Source: JBGPEQ01 sp050180895 (GTDB lineage: Bacteria; Pseudomonadota; Alphaproteobacteria; Dongiales; Dongiaceae). Taken from it: DNA of 64,000 nucleotides. The position numbers and the translations under genes are program-made. Below the pieces are notes generated by a model. It had not been told where the DNA came from and did not search any database. It saw nothing but the letters and a program-made list of their open reading frames with translations. Shown here piece after piece: positions 8,574 through 17,673 of this stretch (position 1 is the first letter of the stretch; each line of letters begins with the position of its first letter). Location of the stretch: assembly GCA_050180895.1 (NCBI GenBank), contig JBFXDS010000002.1, positions 62,001 through 126,000 of the forward strand, read 5' to 3'.

Positions 8574-8634
8574 TCGGTCGCGTCCGCTTGGCGCATTCGC
8601 CGACCGCACGCGGTGATAGAACGGGAGGAAGAGA

Positions 8635-9150
8635 ATGCCGAACGAATTGAGGGAGGGCTTCGACGACAAGCCCTTGGACGAGTTGCATCGCGAAGCGGAA
8701 GCGAAAGTGCAGACGTTCAGATACAAGCGTCCCGATCAGAAGGAGTTCGGCTCCAAAGGCCTGGTGAGGCTTGGGCGCGGCGAAATCATCCGCAGCGTGG
8801 TCCAGATCGTCAAGCAGAAGGGCGGCGAGAACAACCTGCACTATCACACGCACGTCGAGACGCTCTGGTGGGTGATAAAGGGTCGCGTCCGATTCTATGG
8901 TCCCAACGATGCCGTCATCGGCGAGTTCGGACCCAACGAGGGCGTCATTACCCCGCGCTACAGCAGATATTGGTTCGAGAATGCAGAGTCCGAGGATCTG
9001 GAGCTTCTGCAGGTCGCTGCGTCGGACACGGTCCAGCACAAGAGCGGCCGGACGGACGTGGCGCCGCGCCCCGCCGCGCTCAAGATCACCGTCCTGCGGG
9101 AGGAGAGTGCCGGTCCGCCTGCCGGCCGACTGCAGGTTCCGAGCCGATAG
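8635..9150 (+). CDS. Single-domain cupin
   Basis: This 171-residue protein has a cupin barrel with first motif LHYHTHVETLWWVIKG carrying the expected HxH and Glu ligands. In the second motif (GVITPRYSRYWFEN) the usual metal-binding His is replaced by Tyr, so the metal site would be three-His/Glu or altered. It lies 61 bp after the lyase large subunit and just before a second cupin, in the same operon. Possible roles are an isomerase, a small oxygenase or a substrate-binding protein of the pathway. I do not recognise a specific function. Confidence 0.8.
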   Translation: MPNELREGFDDKPLDELHREAEAKVQTFRYKRPDQKEFGSKGLVRLGRGEIIRSVVQIVKQKGGENNLHYHTHVETLWWVIKGRVRFYGPNDAVIGEFGPNEGVITPRYSRYWFENAESEDLELLQVAASDTVQHKSGRTDVAPRPAALKITVLREESAGPPAGRLQVPSR

Positions 9151-9183
9151 ATCGTCATTCGCCAGGTGTTGATGGAGAACAGA

Positions 9184-10038
9184 ATGAGGGCCAACAATCC
9201 GAAGACCGCTCCCGACTTCCACAAGGTCGTCACCGACTATCGAAGCGGCAACCGATCGGCCGCCCTGCTGTTGACGGGAAAGGAGGGCGCCCCGAACAAC
9301 TATCGTCTAACGCTCGACGGCGACGGAAGCACCGGCGACTGGGTGACGCCGCGGCACCGACATACGAAGGAGCAGTTCCGGTATGTGGTCTCCGGCGAGT
9401 TTCACATAACCGACAAGGAGGTACTGCCCAAGGGGTGGGCCGCATATTTCCCCGAGTCCGTCTATTACGGTCCACAGATCAAGCCCAAGGATCTGCACAT
9501 GCTGACATTGCAGTACGGCGGCCCCAGCGGGCTCGGATATATGAGTCCAAGCCAGATGCAGAAGGGCATCGAAACGCTCTTGGCCAGAGGCGGCAAGTTC
9601 GAGCGCGGCGTCTACACATGGACCGACGCGGACGGTCGCCGGCACAACCAGGACGCCGCGGAAGCGGCAGAGGAGGCGGCGTGGGGACGCAAGATGGCGT
9701 ACCCGCCGCCGCGCTACATGACTTTCATCATCATGAATCCGGATGCTTTCGGCTGGATCAAGGATAAAGACACCGCCGGCATCGCGCGAAAGAATCTCGG
9801 CACGTTCACCGAGCGGGATGCCCGCTTTGGTTTTGTTCGGATGAATAAGGGGGCGACGCTGACCTTCGGCATCGAGACCTCACCCGAGATCGTCTTCGTC
9901 AACGAAGGGGCGATCGTTCACGGCGATCAGCGCTACGAGCGGCATTCGGCGCTTGCCACCGAAGCGGAGGAGGCTCCGGTGTCGCTTCGGGCCGTCGAAC
10001 CCACCGAGCTCGTCTACATGAAGCTGCCGACGTTCTGA
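9184..10038 (+). CDS. Bicupin-like protein
   Basis: The protein of about 284 residues has a clear N-terminal cupin motif (TPRHRHTKEQFRYVVSGEF) and a following half (SYTNPE-like region AWAAYFPESVYYGPQ). A C-terminal beta-rich part (MNKGATLTFGIETSPEIVFVNEG) suggests a second, degenerate cupin without obvious metal ligands. The ATG at 9184 has GGAG six bases upstream; GTG 9166, TTG 9169 and ATG 9172 are in-frame alternatives. It sits between the first cupin and the transporter genes, so it probably belongs to the same substrate. Two successive cupins next to a UxaA-type lyase are unusual and may mark an extra oxidation or isomerisation step. Confidence 0.75.
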   Translation: MRANNPKTAPDFHKVVTDYRSGNRSAALLLTGKEGAPNNYRLTLDGDGSTGDWVTPRHRHTKEQFRYVVSGEFHITDKEVLPKGWAAYFPESVYYGPQIKPKDLHMLTLQYGGPSGLGYMSPSQMQKGIETLLARGGKFERGVYTWTDADGRRHNQDAAEAAEEAAWGRKMAYPPPRYMTFIIMNPDAFGWIKDKDTAGIARKNLGTFTERDARFGFVRMNKGATLTFGIETSPEIVFVNEGAIVHGDQRYERHSALATEAEEAPVSLRAVEPTELVYMKLPTF

Positions 10039-10120
10039 GGCGCCGGATCAGACCCTGCAATCGTCCGCCGCGTCGCGTGGCGACCGGCCATAACATTTCG
10101 ACATCCAGGGAGGAAATGAA

Positions 10121-11137
10121 ATGTCGCATTCACTGAGCAGAATGGCTTTCCTTGCCGCCGCGCTTCTCCTGTCGGGGCAAGCCGTCGCGCAGGACAAGAT
10201 CAGGATAACATCATCCAACGACAGCCTGCTGTACAACCCGATCTACGCTGCCGAAGCGATGGGTTACTTCAAGCAGAACGGCCTCGATGTGGAACGGCTC
10301 CACTCGACCTCGGGTCCGAACGCCATCGCCGCCCTGCTCGCCGGCGATATCGAGATGGTCATGGGAGTCCCGTCCAGCCCGATGCTCGCGCGGAAGGCCG
10401 GCGGCGACATCAAGATGATCGCGGGAGTCGCCTCTCAATACGGAGTCAACGTCGCCATTACGCAGAAATGGGCCGACGCGCACAACGTGAAGGCGGACAG
10501 CACCTATCAGCAGCGGCTTGCTGCATTGAAAGGCATCACGATCGGGGTGACCGGACCGGGCGGCGGCAACGACCAGCTGGTGAGCTATCTTGCGGAACAG
10601 GCCGGCCTCGACCGCTCTCGCGACATGAACGTCGTGGCGCTGGGCGACGGGTCGGCGCTGCTCGCCGCCTTCTCGCAAGGAACGGTCGATGCCATCTCGA
10701 TCTCCACGCCCCACAGCAATGTAGCGCCCGTAACCTTCGGCGGCCTTCTCCTGTTCAATACGGGGATCGGAGACGTGGAGCCGCTGAGGGGGTTCTTCGG
10801 CGCCGCAGTATCCGCCCGCGGCGAATGGTTGGAAAAGAACCCGGATGTCGCCCGGAGGTTCGTGAAGTCTCTGCAGATGGGGCTCGATGCGATGCATGAT
10901 CCGGCCCGGACCGAAGAGGTGAAGGTCGCCATCTGGAAGCTGGTCTTCTCGAAGCTCGATCAGTCGCTCTTCACCCAGATCTGGCACGACACCATCATCG
11001 GCACGCCGACAACGACCCTGATCACTGACAAGATGCTGGAAGACCTCATCGACTTCGGCAACCGCTTCTCGAAGAACAAGCTCGATAACAGCATCGTCAA
11101 AGAATCCTACACGAACGAATACGCCCCGGCGGCGTAG
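10121..11137 (+). CDS. ABC transporter periplasmic substrate-binding protein (NMT1/TauA-SsuA type)
   Basis: This 338-residue protein begins with a Sec signal peptide (MSHSLSRMAFLAAALLLSG) and a likely cleavage after AVA. The mature start IRITSSNDSLLYNPIYAAEAMGYFKQNGLDV is the pattern of the NMT1/SsuA/TauA family, which binds sulfonates, nitrate, pyrimidines, aromatic acids and related anions. It has a strong upstream ribosome-binding site (GGGAGGAAATGAA). The ATPase and permease genes follow and complete the importer. A GC-rich hairpin lies between this gene and the ATPase gene, as often seen where the binding protein is made in excess. Confidence 0.88.
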   Translation: MSHSLSRMAFLAAALLLSGQAVAQDKIRITSSNDSLLYNPIYAAEAMGYFKQNGLDVERLHSTSGPNAIAALLAGDIEMVMGVPSSPMLARKAGGDIKMIAGVASQYGVNVAITQKWADAHNVKADSTYQQRLAALKGITIGVTGPGGGNDQLVSYLAEQAGLDRSRDMNVVALGDGSALLAAFSQGTVDAISISTPHSNVAPVTFGGLLLFNTGIGDVEPLRGFFGAAVSARGEWLEKNPDVARRFVKSLQMGLDAMHDPARTEEVKVAIWKLVFSKLDQSLFTQIWHDTIIGTPTTTLITDKMLEDLIDFGNRFSKNKLDNSIVKESYTNEYAPAA

Positions 11138-11169
11138 AACGGGATCGGTCGACGAACGCTTGCCGGCCT

Positions 11170-11198
11170 CCGGCGGCTCGCCCGGTCGAGCCCGCCGG
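11170..11198 (+). terminator. Intercistronic hairpin between binding-protein and ATPase genes
   Basis: CCGGCGGCTCG pairs with CGAGCCCGCCGG around CCCGGT, with a single bulged base. It lacks a T-run, so it more likely protects the upstream mRNA or attenuates than fully terminates. Confidence 0.35.
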
Positions 11199-11317
11199 GC
11201 CGGTATCGCGCGGAAAGAGACGCCGGCGCGGATCGTTGCGGTTCCCGCCGCGCGACATGAATGCTTAGGAGCCTCCAAGCAGCTACGAGAGAAAGATGCG
11301 CCACGGGAGAATGAGAG

Positions 11318-12172
11318 ATGCCATTGAACGGAGATGGAGACTATCCCCGCGACATGGGATCGGACGTCGGGCGCACCAGTAGGGCGGGACGGACCGAGAT
11401 AATACGTTTCGAGGGAGTCGGAAAATCCTTCTCGACTCGGGCAGGCATCTTCGAGGCGGTACGGAACATCAGTCTCAAGGTCGAGGAGGGTGAGTTCGTG
11501 ACGTTGGTGGGGCCGTCCGGCTGCGGCAAGTCGACGCTTCTCAACATCACCGCAGGTATCTATCAGCCGACTCAGGGCCGCGCCGTCTATCGGGGACAGC
11601 CGGTGATGCCCTACAACAAGCACGTCGGATACATGACACAGAGCGATCACCTGCTGCCCTGGCGGGACGTCGCTGGGAACATCGCCGTGCCGCTGGAAAT
11701 CAACAACACGCCGCGGCAGAAGATGCGCGCGCGGATCGAGGAGCTGATCGCATTTGTCGGCCTCGACGGATTCGCGAAGAGCTATCCGTCGCAGTTGTCC
11801 GGAGGGATGCGCAAGCGCACCGTGCTGGCGAGGCTGCTGGCCTACGATCCCGAGACATTGCTGCTGGACGAGCCGTTTGCGGCTCTGGATGCGCAGCTGC
11901 GCCTGCGGCTTCAGGTGGAGCTGACGCAGATCGCTCGCAAGCTGAACAAGACAGTCCTCTTCGTGACCCATGATCTGGACGAAGCCGTCGCCCTGGCGGA
12001 TCGGTGCGCGATCTTCACGGGGCGGCCCGGCACCATCAAGCGGGTCATCGATATTCCGTTGCCCAGGGATCGGGATCTTATGCGATTGCGGTATAACTCG
12101 GACTATATGGCGGTCACGGCCCAACTGTGGGACGAGCTGGCGCTCGAGATCACCGATCAGAGGAGGACCTGA
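11318..12172 (+). CDS. ABC transporter ATPase (TauB/SsuB type)
   Basis: This 284-residue ABC ATPase has a Walker A (GPSGCGKST), Q-loop (GYMTQSDHLLPWRDV), signature LSGGMRKR, Walker B (LLLDEPFAALD) and switch His (FVTHDLDEA). The signature has GM in place of the usual GQ or GE. It powers import of the ligand bound by the preceding protein. Its stop codon overlaps the permease ATG by one base (TGATG), and AGGAGG lies in its last codons, which couples translation of the two. Confidence 0.9.
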   Translation: MPLNGDGDYPRDMGSDVGRTSRAGRTEIIRFEGVGKSFSTRAGIFEAVRNISLKVEEGEFVTLVGPSGCGKSTLLNITAGIYQPTQGRAVYRGQPVMPYNKHVGYMTQSDHLLPWRDVAGNIAVPLEINNTPRQKMRARIEELIAFVGLDGFAKSYPSQLSGGMRKRTVLARLLAYDPETLLLDEPFAALDAQLRLRLQVELTQIARKLNKTVLFVTHDLDEAVALADRCAIFTGRPGTIKRVIDIPLPRDRDLMRLRYNSDYMAVTAQLWDELALEITDQRRT

Positions 12173-12942
12173 TGCTCCAGCTCGTCGGCTTGCGCACTCT
12201 GTTGATGGTCGGATTTCTCGCCATTTGGGAAGTCGTGTCCGGGCGGCTGGTGTCGACCTTTTTCATCAGCAAGCCCAGCCTGATTTTTGCGACTCTGTGG
12301 TCCTGGCTGCTGGACGGCAGTCTTTTCTATCATTCCGGCATCACGGCAGGCGAAGCCCTGCTCGGCTTCCTTGTCGGCGGCACCGTGGGAATGAGCGTCG
12401 GTCTCATCCTGGGACGCTCGACGCGGCTGGCCGACGTGATAAACCCATTCATCACGGCCTTCTACAGCCTGCCAAAGCTGGCGCTGGCGCCGCTGTTCAT
12501 TCTGTGGTTCGGGATCGGCTTCCAGATGAAGGTCTCGCTTGTCGCGACGATCGTATTCTTTCTGGTCTTTCTCAACACCTACACGGGAGTGCGCGACGTT
12601 AGCCGGGAGCTGACCGCGATACTCCGGCTGATGGGGGCGAGAGAACGGCATCTGCTTTCGAAGGTCGTCATCCCCTCGGCGATCATCTGGGTCTTCGCAG
12701 GCCTGCGGATCTCGGCGCCCTACGCTCTGGTGGGCGCAGTTGTGGGAGAGCTCGTCGCCTCCAACCGAGGGCTGGGCTATCTGCTGGTACATGCGGCGGG
12801 TCAGTTCGATACGGCCGGCGTCTTTGCGGCGCTGGTGGCGATCGTGCTGCTCTCGTATCTTCTCAATGCCGCTGTCGGCTACTGTGCGACCCGCGCCATG
12901 CCCTGGCGCAATGTCGAAGGCGCGCAGGAGATGACGATCTAG
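12172..12942 (+). CDS. ABC transporter permease (TauC/SsuC type)
   Basis: This 256-residue BPD_transp_1 permease has about six hydrophobic segments. The cytoplasmic EAA-like coupling loop reads RLMGARERHLLSKVVIPSAIIWVFAGLR. It starts at an ATG with an AGGAGG box and completes the importer. Its 3' end overlaps the convergent acetyltransferase gene by four bases. As the last + strand gene of the island, it marks the probable operon end. Confidence 0.9.
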   Translation: MLQLVGLRTLLMVGFLAIWEVVSGRLVSTFFISKPSLIFATLWSWLLDGSLFYHSGITAGEALLGFLVGGTVGMSVGLILGRSTRLADVINPFITAFYSLPKLALAPLFILWFGIGFQMKVSLVATIVFFLVFLNTYTGVRDVSRELTAILRLMGARERHLLSKVVIPSAIIWVFAGLRISAPYALVGAVVGELVASNRGLGYLLVHAAGQFDTAGVFAALVAIVLLSYLLNAAVGYCATRAMPWRNVEGAQEMTI

Positions 12943-13754
12943 AGAGGAGTGCCGGTTGAGCCCGCCGGCCGCCAGACGTATCCCTGAACGCCGATCAGCG
13001 CTCGGAATCCGATGCGTTCGAGCACCGGAAGGCTGTCGGCGTTCGCGTCGGCGAGAAGCAGGCGCGCTCCGCCGGCGCGCGCCGTCGAGGCATGACGCTC
13101 GACGAGAGCGGTATAGATGCCGCGGCCGCGCCATGCGGGCAGGACGGCGGCGCCCCAACAGCTGGCGAAGCTGGTTCCGCGGTGCAGGCGCAGCCATGAG
13201 GTCGCGACCGGGCGCGGACCGTCATAGGCGATGAGGATTTCGATCCGCGTCGGGTCGGATGCCAGTTCCGCCGCCAGCGCTTCGGCGAGCGCAACGTGGT
13301 TTTCCTTCCATGCCTCGTTCTGCACGGCAACGAGGTCCGCGAGCTGTTCGGGGCGATCGACCTTGCGGACATCCGCAGCCGACGTCGATCCGCGCGGCGG
13401 GATGTCCGACAGCTGCCGAACGACGACTGTCTCGCGCGGCTCGGGCATGAAGCCGTGGCGCCGCAGCCGCGCCGGCAGATCCTCCGGCTCGTCATGGTCA
13501 TGCAGCTTCCACTCGAAACTGCGGCCGCGGGAGCCGAAGTGATCGATCTCACGGCGGATCGCGGCATCGGCCGTGGCGTCGTCCAGCCGGCTGAAGAGGA
13601 CGCAGTTGTCGAACGCCGCGGCAGACGGTCCGACGAGACGGACGACGCGGTTCGTCCGTTCGCGGCGGTAGGCCGGACCCGGCATGGGTGCCGCGGCGCG
13701 CATCTCGCGGTCATAGAGCGCGAGCATGTCGTCCTGCTGATGGGGTGAGATCAT
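12939..13754 (-). CDS. GNAT-family N-acetyltransferase
   Basis: This 271-residue protein has a C-terminal GNAT fold with the acetyl-CoA motif AAVLPAWRGRGIYTALVERHASTARAGG followed by VLERIGFRALIG. The N-terminal 100 residues are less typical, and the pattern suggests a two-lobed acetyltransferase with a degenerate first lobe. The substrate is unknown. The gene starts 70 bp downstream of the stop of the giant coiled-coil gene on the same strand, so it may be read from that transcript. Confidence 0.8.
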   Translation of the reverse strand: MISPHQQDDMLALYDREMRAAAPMPGPAYRRERTNRVVRLVGPSAAAFDNCVLFSRLDDATADAAIRREIDHFGSRGRSFEWKLHDHDEPEDLPARLRRHGFMPEPRETVVVRQLSDIPPRGSTSAADVRKVDRPEQLADLVAVQNEAWKENHVALAEALAAELASDPTRIEILIAYDGPRPVATSWLRLHRGTSFASCWGAAVLPAWRGRGIYTALVERHASTARAGGARLLLADANADSLPVLERIGFRALIGVQGYVWRPAGSTGTPL

Positions 13755-13824
13755 GGCGATGCTCGATCGCTACCGTAGTGCGTTGGGCCGCCGCTGGCAC
13801 GCGCGACTTGGGCGGGCCTTGCGT

Positions 13825-16800
13825 CTAGGGTGCGGCGGCCGGCTCGACCTGCTGTAGCCGGCTGATGTGAATCCAGCCTTCGTGGTTCCCGCTTCCGGGA
13901 ACCACGACCTTGATCCAGTTGCCGTCCCGGTCGATCTCGGTGACGACCGTGTCGCGGCTGACCGTGCCGACGGCGGGCGACTCCGTCGTCGGCCGCTCGC
14001 GCACGTTGGTGTCCTGGTCCTTGACGACCCAGGTGGGCAGGACCGGCGCCTGCGGCTGGCGCCGCGGCGCGTCGGCAATGAGGGGCGCGGCGGGAACCGC
14101 GCGTTCCTCGGGCGCCATGAGCGACATCAGGCTCTCTCCGAGGCTGCCGTCGATGTAGCCGTAGACGCCGCCGCCGATGAGCGTGAGGCCCAGGAGCGCT
14201 GCGGCGATGAGCTTGATGGGGATGGGCCGCGTGGGTTCCTCGGCGGCCTCCTTCTGTCGCGACGCTTCCGCCGCGACACGCATCTTGGCGAGCATGATGC
14301 GATCCGTATCGGAACGCCAGGCCGCCATTGCCTCGGCCATGCGCTGCTCCTCGGCGATCTTCCATGCCGCCTCGGCTTCCCGCAGGCGCGCATCCGCCTC
14401 GGCTTCCCACGTCGCGCGCTCCGATTTCAGCCGCTCCATTTCGTGGAGCTTCCACTCGGCCGCCATCTTCTTGACCAGAGCGACCTCCTCGTCGCGCGGC
14501 TTGGGCGCCGCCGCCTGACCACCCGCGGCAGCGGCCTGCTGCTTGGCCAGCGCCTCGGCGACGCGCCGCTCCACCTCGACCTTGATGCGCAGCTCGGCGT
14601 CCGCGGCCCGCTCTTCCGCTTCCGCCTTCCATCCCGAGCGAGTGGCGGCGAGGCGCTTGACCTCGTCGGCCTTCCATTTTTTCTCTGCGGCCTCGACGGC
14701 GGCGGAAATCTTCTCCTGCAGCTTCGCTTCCACGCCGGCGATGCGGCGGTCGGCCTCGATCTTCGCCTGCGCCTTGGCGTCGGCTAGGCGGTCGATCTCG
14801 GCCGCGCGCCATGCCTTTTCGGCGGCCGCCAATTGCTGTGCATGCTCTTCGCGCAAGCGTTTCTCGATCAGCGAAAGCGCCACCGCTTCGCGAACGGCCG
14901 CGTCGTCGTCTGCCGGGCGGGCCTTGATCTCCGCCTCCCAGTCCACGCGGGCGGCGGCAAGACGGGCGGCCCCTTCCTCCTTCCACTGCTTCTCCGCTGC
15001 TTCGATCGCGCTCTCATGGACCTCGCGATACATCTCTTCGGCGACGGCGAAGCGGTGTTCGGTCTGCTCGCGCCATTGCGCCTCGGCGGCCTGCAGGCGC
15101 GCGTCGGCCTCGGCCTGCCACGTCGCCTCCGCTTTGGTCAGGCCGTCCGCCAGCTCGCGGCGCCAGCGCGCCTCGGCTTCGGCCATGGCTGCGGCATGCG
15201 CTTCCCGCAACTGCATTTCCTGCGCCAGCAGCTGCTCGCTCTTGGCCGCGTCGAGCGCCGATCCGGCACGTGCGCGGTGCTGCTCGATCTCGGCTTTCCA
15301 CCTGGCTTCGGCGGCGGCCATTTCCTCCGCATGCCGGCCCTGCAGCCGCGCTTCGAGCTCAGCGAGCTGCGCTGCAGCGTCGCTCTGTTGCCGGGCCGCG
15401 CTCGCGGCGTGCGTCGCCGCCTCCGCGTCCCACTGCCGGCGCGCCTCCGCCAGCTGCGCCGCCGTCTGCTCCTTCCACCGCTGCTCGGCCGCGGCCAGCG
15501 TCGCCGCATGCTGCTGCTGGAGGCGGTTCTCGAGGGCGATCAGGTCTGCCGCCTGCTGATCGGCCTGGGCCTCCTTCCATTCGGTCTCGGCCGCCGCCAG
15601 CTGCTCCGAATAGAGCACCATCATCTCGGCGTCCTTCGCGGCGAGCGCTTCGGCATGCTCCTGCCTCAGCCGCGCCTCCAGCTCGGCCAGACGCGTCTCG
15701 CTCTGCTGCTGCACGGCCGCCAACGCCGCGGCTCGTTCCGCCTGCAGTCGCGATTCGAGATCGGCCTGCCGCACGCGCTCGTCGTCGGCCGACGACGACA
15801 GTTCGGAGAGACGGCGCGTCGTCTCGGCGTCCCACCGCGAGCGCGCCGCGGCCAGCTGCTCGGCGGCCTCGGTCTTCAGCCGCTTTTCCTGGGCCGCGAG
15901 TTCTTCGTGCAGAGCCGCCGCCACCCGCTCCTGCACCTCGGTCAGGCGGGCGTTGGTCTCGGTCTCCCATTGCGCCTTCGTCGCCGCCAGCAGCTCCGCC
16001 GCCTCGACCTGCCGCCGGCTCTCGGCCGCGGCGATCTGGCTCTGATGCAGCTCGATCAGCGCGGTCTCGGACTCGGCGATGCGCTGCTTGGCCTCGGCCG
16101 TCCACTTGGCTTCGATGGCGGCCTCGCGCTCGGCCAGCGCCTTCTGCCACTGCGTTTCCGCGGCGGCGAGCCGAGCGGCGGTCTGGGCCTCGATGTCGGC
16201 CTGATGCGCGCCGCTGCGCGCCGTGGCCTCGGTTTGCCAGCGCGCCTCGGCGGCCTTCAGCCGTTCCGCCTCCTCGATGCGCCAGCGCGCCTCGGCCTCG
16301 GCGAGCTTCTCGTTGATCTTTGCCGCCAGGTCGGCCTGGCCGGCACCGCTGCGCGCCTCGGTCTCGGCTTGCCAGCGCGCCTCCGCAGCCTTCAGCCGTT
16401 CCGCCTCCTCCGTGCGCCAGCGCGCTTCGGCTTCGGCAAGCTTCCCGTTGACCTTTGACGTCAGATCGCCTTGGTGGGCGTCGCTGCGCGCTTCGGCCTC
16501 GGCCCGCCAGCGCGTCTCCGCGGCCTTGAGCCGCTCCGCTTCTTCCGCGCGCCAGCGCGCCTCGGCCTCGGCAAGTTGCGGGCCGAGCTTGGCCTGCAGA
16601 TCCGCCTCGGACGGCGGCGCGGCGGCGTTCGATGCTGCCGACTGCTCGGCCGCCCACTGCGTCCTGGCCGCGGCGAGCCGCTCGGCTTCCGCAGATTTCC
16701 AGAGCGCCTCGGCCTTGGCCAATTCGGCGGCGAATTCGCTCTTGAGCTGCGCGGCGACGGCGGCCTCGACGGCGCCGACGTCGAAGGCCAAGGCGTCCTT

Positions 16801-17673
16801 GCCGCCGTTGCGGTCGCGCGCCAGTTTCGTCTTCAGCCGCGCTTCGGCGACGACCAGTTGCTCGGCGAGCCGGTCCTTGAGGCGGGCCTCAGCCGCGGCC
16901 AGGCGTCGTCCTTCCTCGGCGCGCGCCTGTTCCAGCGCGGCGGCGATGCGCTGTTGCGCCTCGGATTCCCATTGCTCGCGCGCTTCGGCGAGCCGCCGCT
17001 CTTCCTGTGCCCGCCATTCGGCCTCATGGTCGGCCAGGCGCTTGCGCTCGGCTTCGCGCCGGTCTTCCTCCTCCATCAATTGATGGAGCACGGTGGTCGA
17101 GCGCTGCTCGTCGGCCAGCGGCGCGACCGGCGCGCCGCCGAGGTCCATGGTCCGCTTCCCGGACTTCGCGTCGGTCTTGCCGCGACCCTTGCCGATGAGG
17201 CCGCGGAGGTGCGTCAGCGCCGCATCGCTCTTGTTGCGCTCTTCCGGGTGCAGGCCGGTGAAGGCGGAGACGCCGCCCGTGTCGGTCACCAGCAGGTCGA
17301 ACTTGGCGACCGTGGTTGCGTAGTCATAGCCGTCCGGATCCGGCAGCAGGATGCGGATCGTGAGCGGATAGTTCGCCGGCTCGCTCGCGCTGGTGAGCAG
17401 ATGGAGATCCTCGAGATCTCCGACGCGCAGGGACCAGACCGAGGTCTTGTCCTGGCCTTCCTCGCCGGTCACCAGCCCGGAGGCCGCATTGCCGGCGGAG
17501 AGGCGGACGCCGGCAGGAACGTCCTCGACGCGGATGATCACCTCGCCCTTGACGTTGAGGTTGGCGACGGCGGTGGCGAGGTCCAACGGAATGCCGCGCA
17601 ACTTGCCGATGCTCGACTTGCGTTCGGTGGCCGGCTTCGCCTTGTGGTCGGCAAGGGCTGCAGCTTTACTCAT
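13825..17673 (-). CDS. Giant 15-residue-repeat coiled-coil membrane protein with SH3b domain
   Basis: From ATG 17673 the protein has about 1282 residues (an upstream ATG at 17775 would add 34). A beta-rich N-terminal domain (about 20-130) is shared with the proteins at 24941-26899 and 27178-28665. From about 195 to 1130 it is almost pure charged helix, built of AEARW-type units with Trp recurring every 15 residues; near residues 400-540 these form nearly identical 45-residue blocks. One transmembrane helix follows near 1152-1172 (KLIAAALLGLTLIGGGVYGY). A C-terminal bacterial SH3 domain is visible (NVRERPTTESPAVG...GNWIKVVV...GWIHISRL). This predicts a cytoplasmic rod anchored to the inner membrane with a periplasmic, perhaps peptidoglycan-binding, SH3b head. 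I recognise no described family; a structural or polarity role is inference. Confidence 0.85.
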   Translation of the reverse strand: MSKAAALADHKAKPATERKSSIGKLRGIPLDLATAVANLNVKGEVIIRVEDVPAGVRLSAGNAASGLVTGEEGQDKTSVWSLRVGDLEDLHLLTSASEPANYPLTIRILLPDPDGYDYATTVAKFDLLVTDTGGVSAFTGLHPEERNKSDAALTHLRGLIGKGRGKTDAKSGKRTMDLGGAPVAPLADEQRSTTVLHQLMEEEDRREAERKRLADHEAEWRAQEERRLAEAREQWESEAQQRIAAALEQARAEEGRRLAAAEARLKDRLAEQLVVAEARLKTKLARDRNGGKDALAFDVGAVEAAVAAQLKSEFAAELAKAEALWKSAEAERLAAARTQWAAEQSAASNAAAPPSEADLQAKLGPQLAEAEARWRAEEAERLKAAETRWRAEAEARSDAHQGDLTSKVNGKLAEAEARWRTEEAERLKAAEARWQAETEARSGAGQADLAAKINEKLAEAEARWRIEEAERLKAAEARWQTEATARSGAHQADIEAQTAARLAAAETQWQKALAEREAAIEAKWTAEAKQRIAESETALIELHQSQIAAAESRRQVEAAELLAATKAQWETETNARLTEVQERVAAALHEELAAQEKRLKTEAAEQLAAARSRWDAETTRRLSELSSSADDERVRQADLESRLQAERAAALAAVQQQSETRLAELEARLRQEHAEALAAKDAEMMVLYSEQLAAAETEWKEAQADQQAADLIALENRLQQQHAATLAAAEQRWKEQTAAQLAEARRQWDAEAATHAASAARQQSDAAAQLAELEARLQGRHAEEMAAAEARWKAEIEQHRARAGSALDAAKSEQLLAQEMQLREAHAAAMAEAEARWRRELADGLTKAEATWQAEADARLQAAEAQWREQTEHRFAVAEEMYREVHESAIEAAEKQWKEEGAARLAAARVDWEAEIKARPADDDAAVREAVALSLIEKRLREEHAQQLAAAEKAWRAAEIDRLADAKAQAKIEADRRIAGVEAKLQEKISAAVEAAEKKWKADEVKRLAATRSGWKAEAEERAADAELRIKVEVERRVAEALAKQQAAAAGGQAAAPKPRDEEVALVKKMAAEWKLHEMERLKSERATWEAEADARLREAEAAWKIAEEQRMAEAMAAWRSDTDRIMLAKMRVAAEASRQKEAAEEPTRPIPIKLIAAALLGLTLIGGGVYGYIDGSLGESLMSLMAPEERAVPAAPLIADAPRRQPQAPVLPTWVVKDQDTNVRERPTTESPAVGTVSRDTVVTEIDRDGNWIKVVVPGSGNHEGWIHISRLQQVEPAAAP

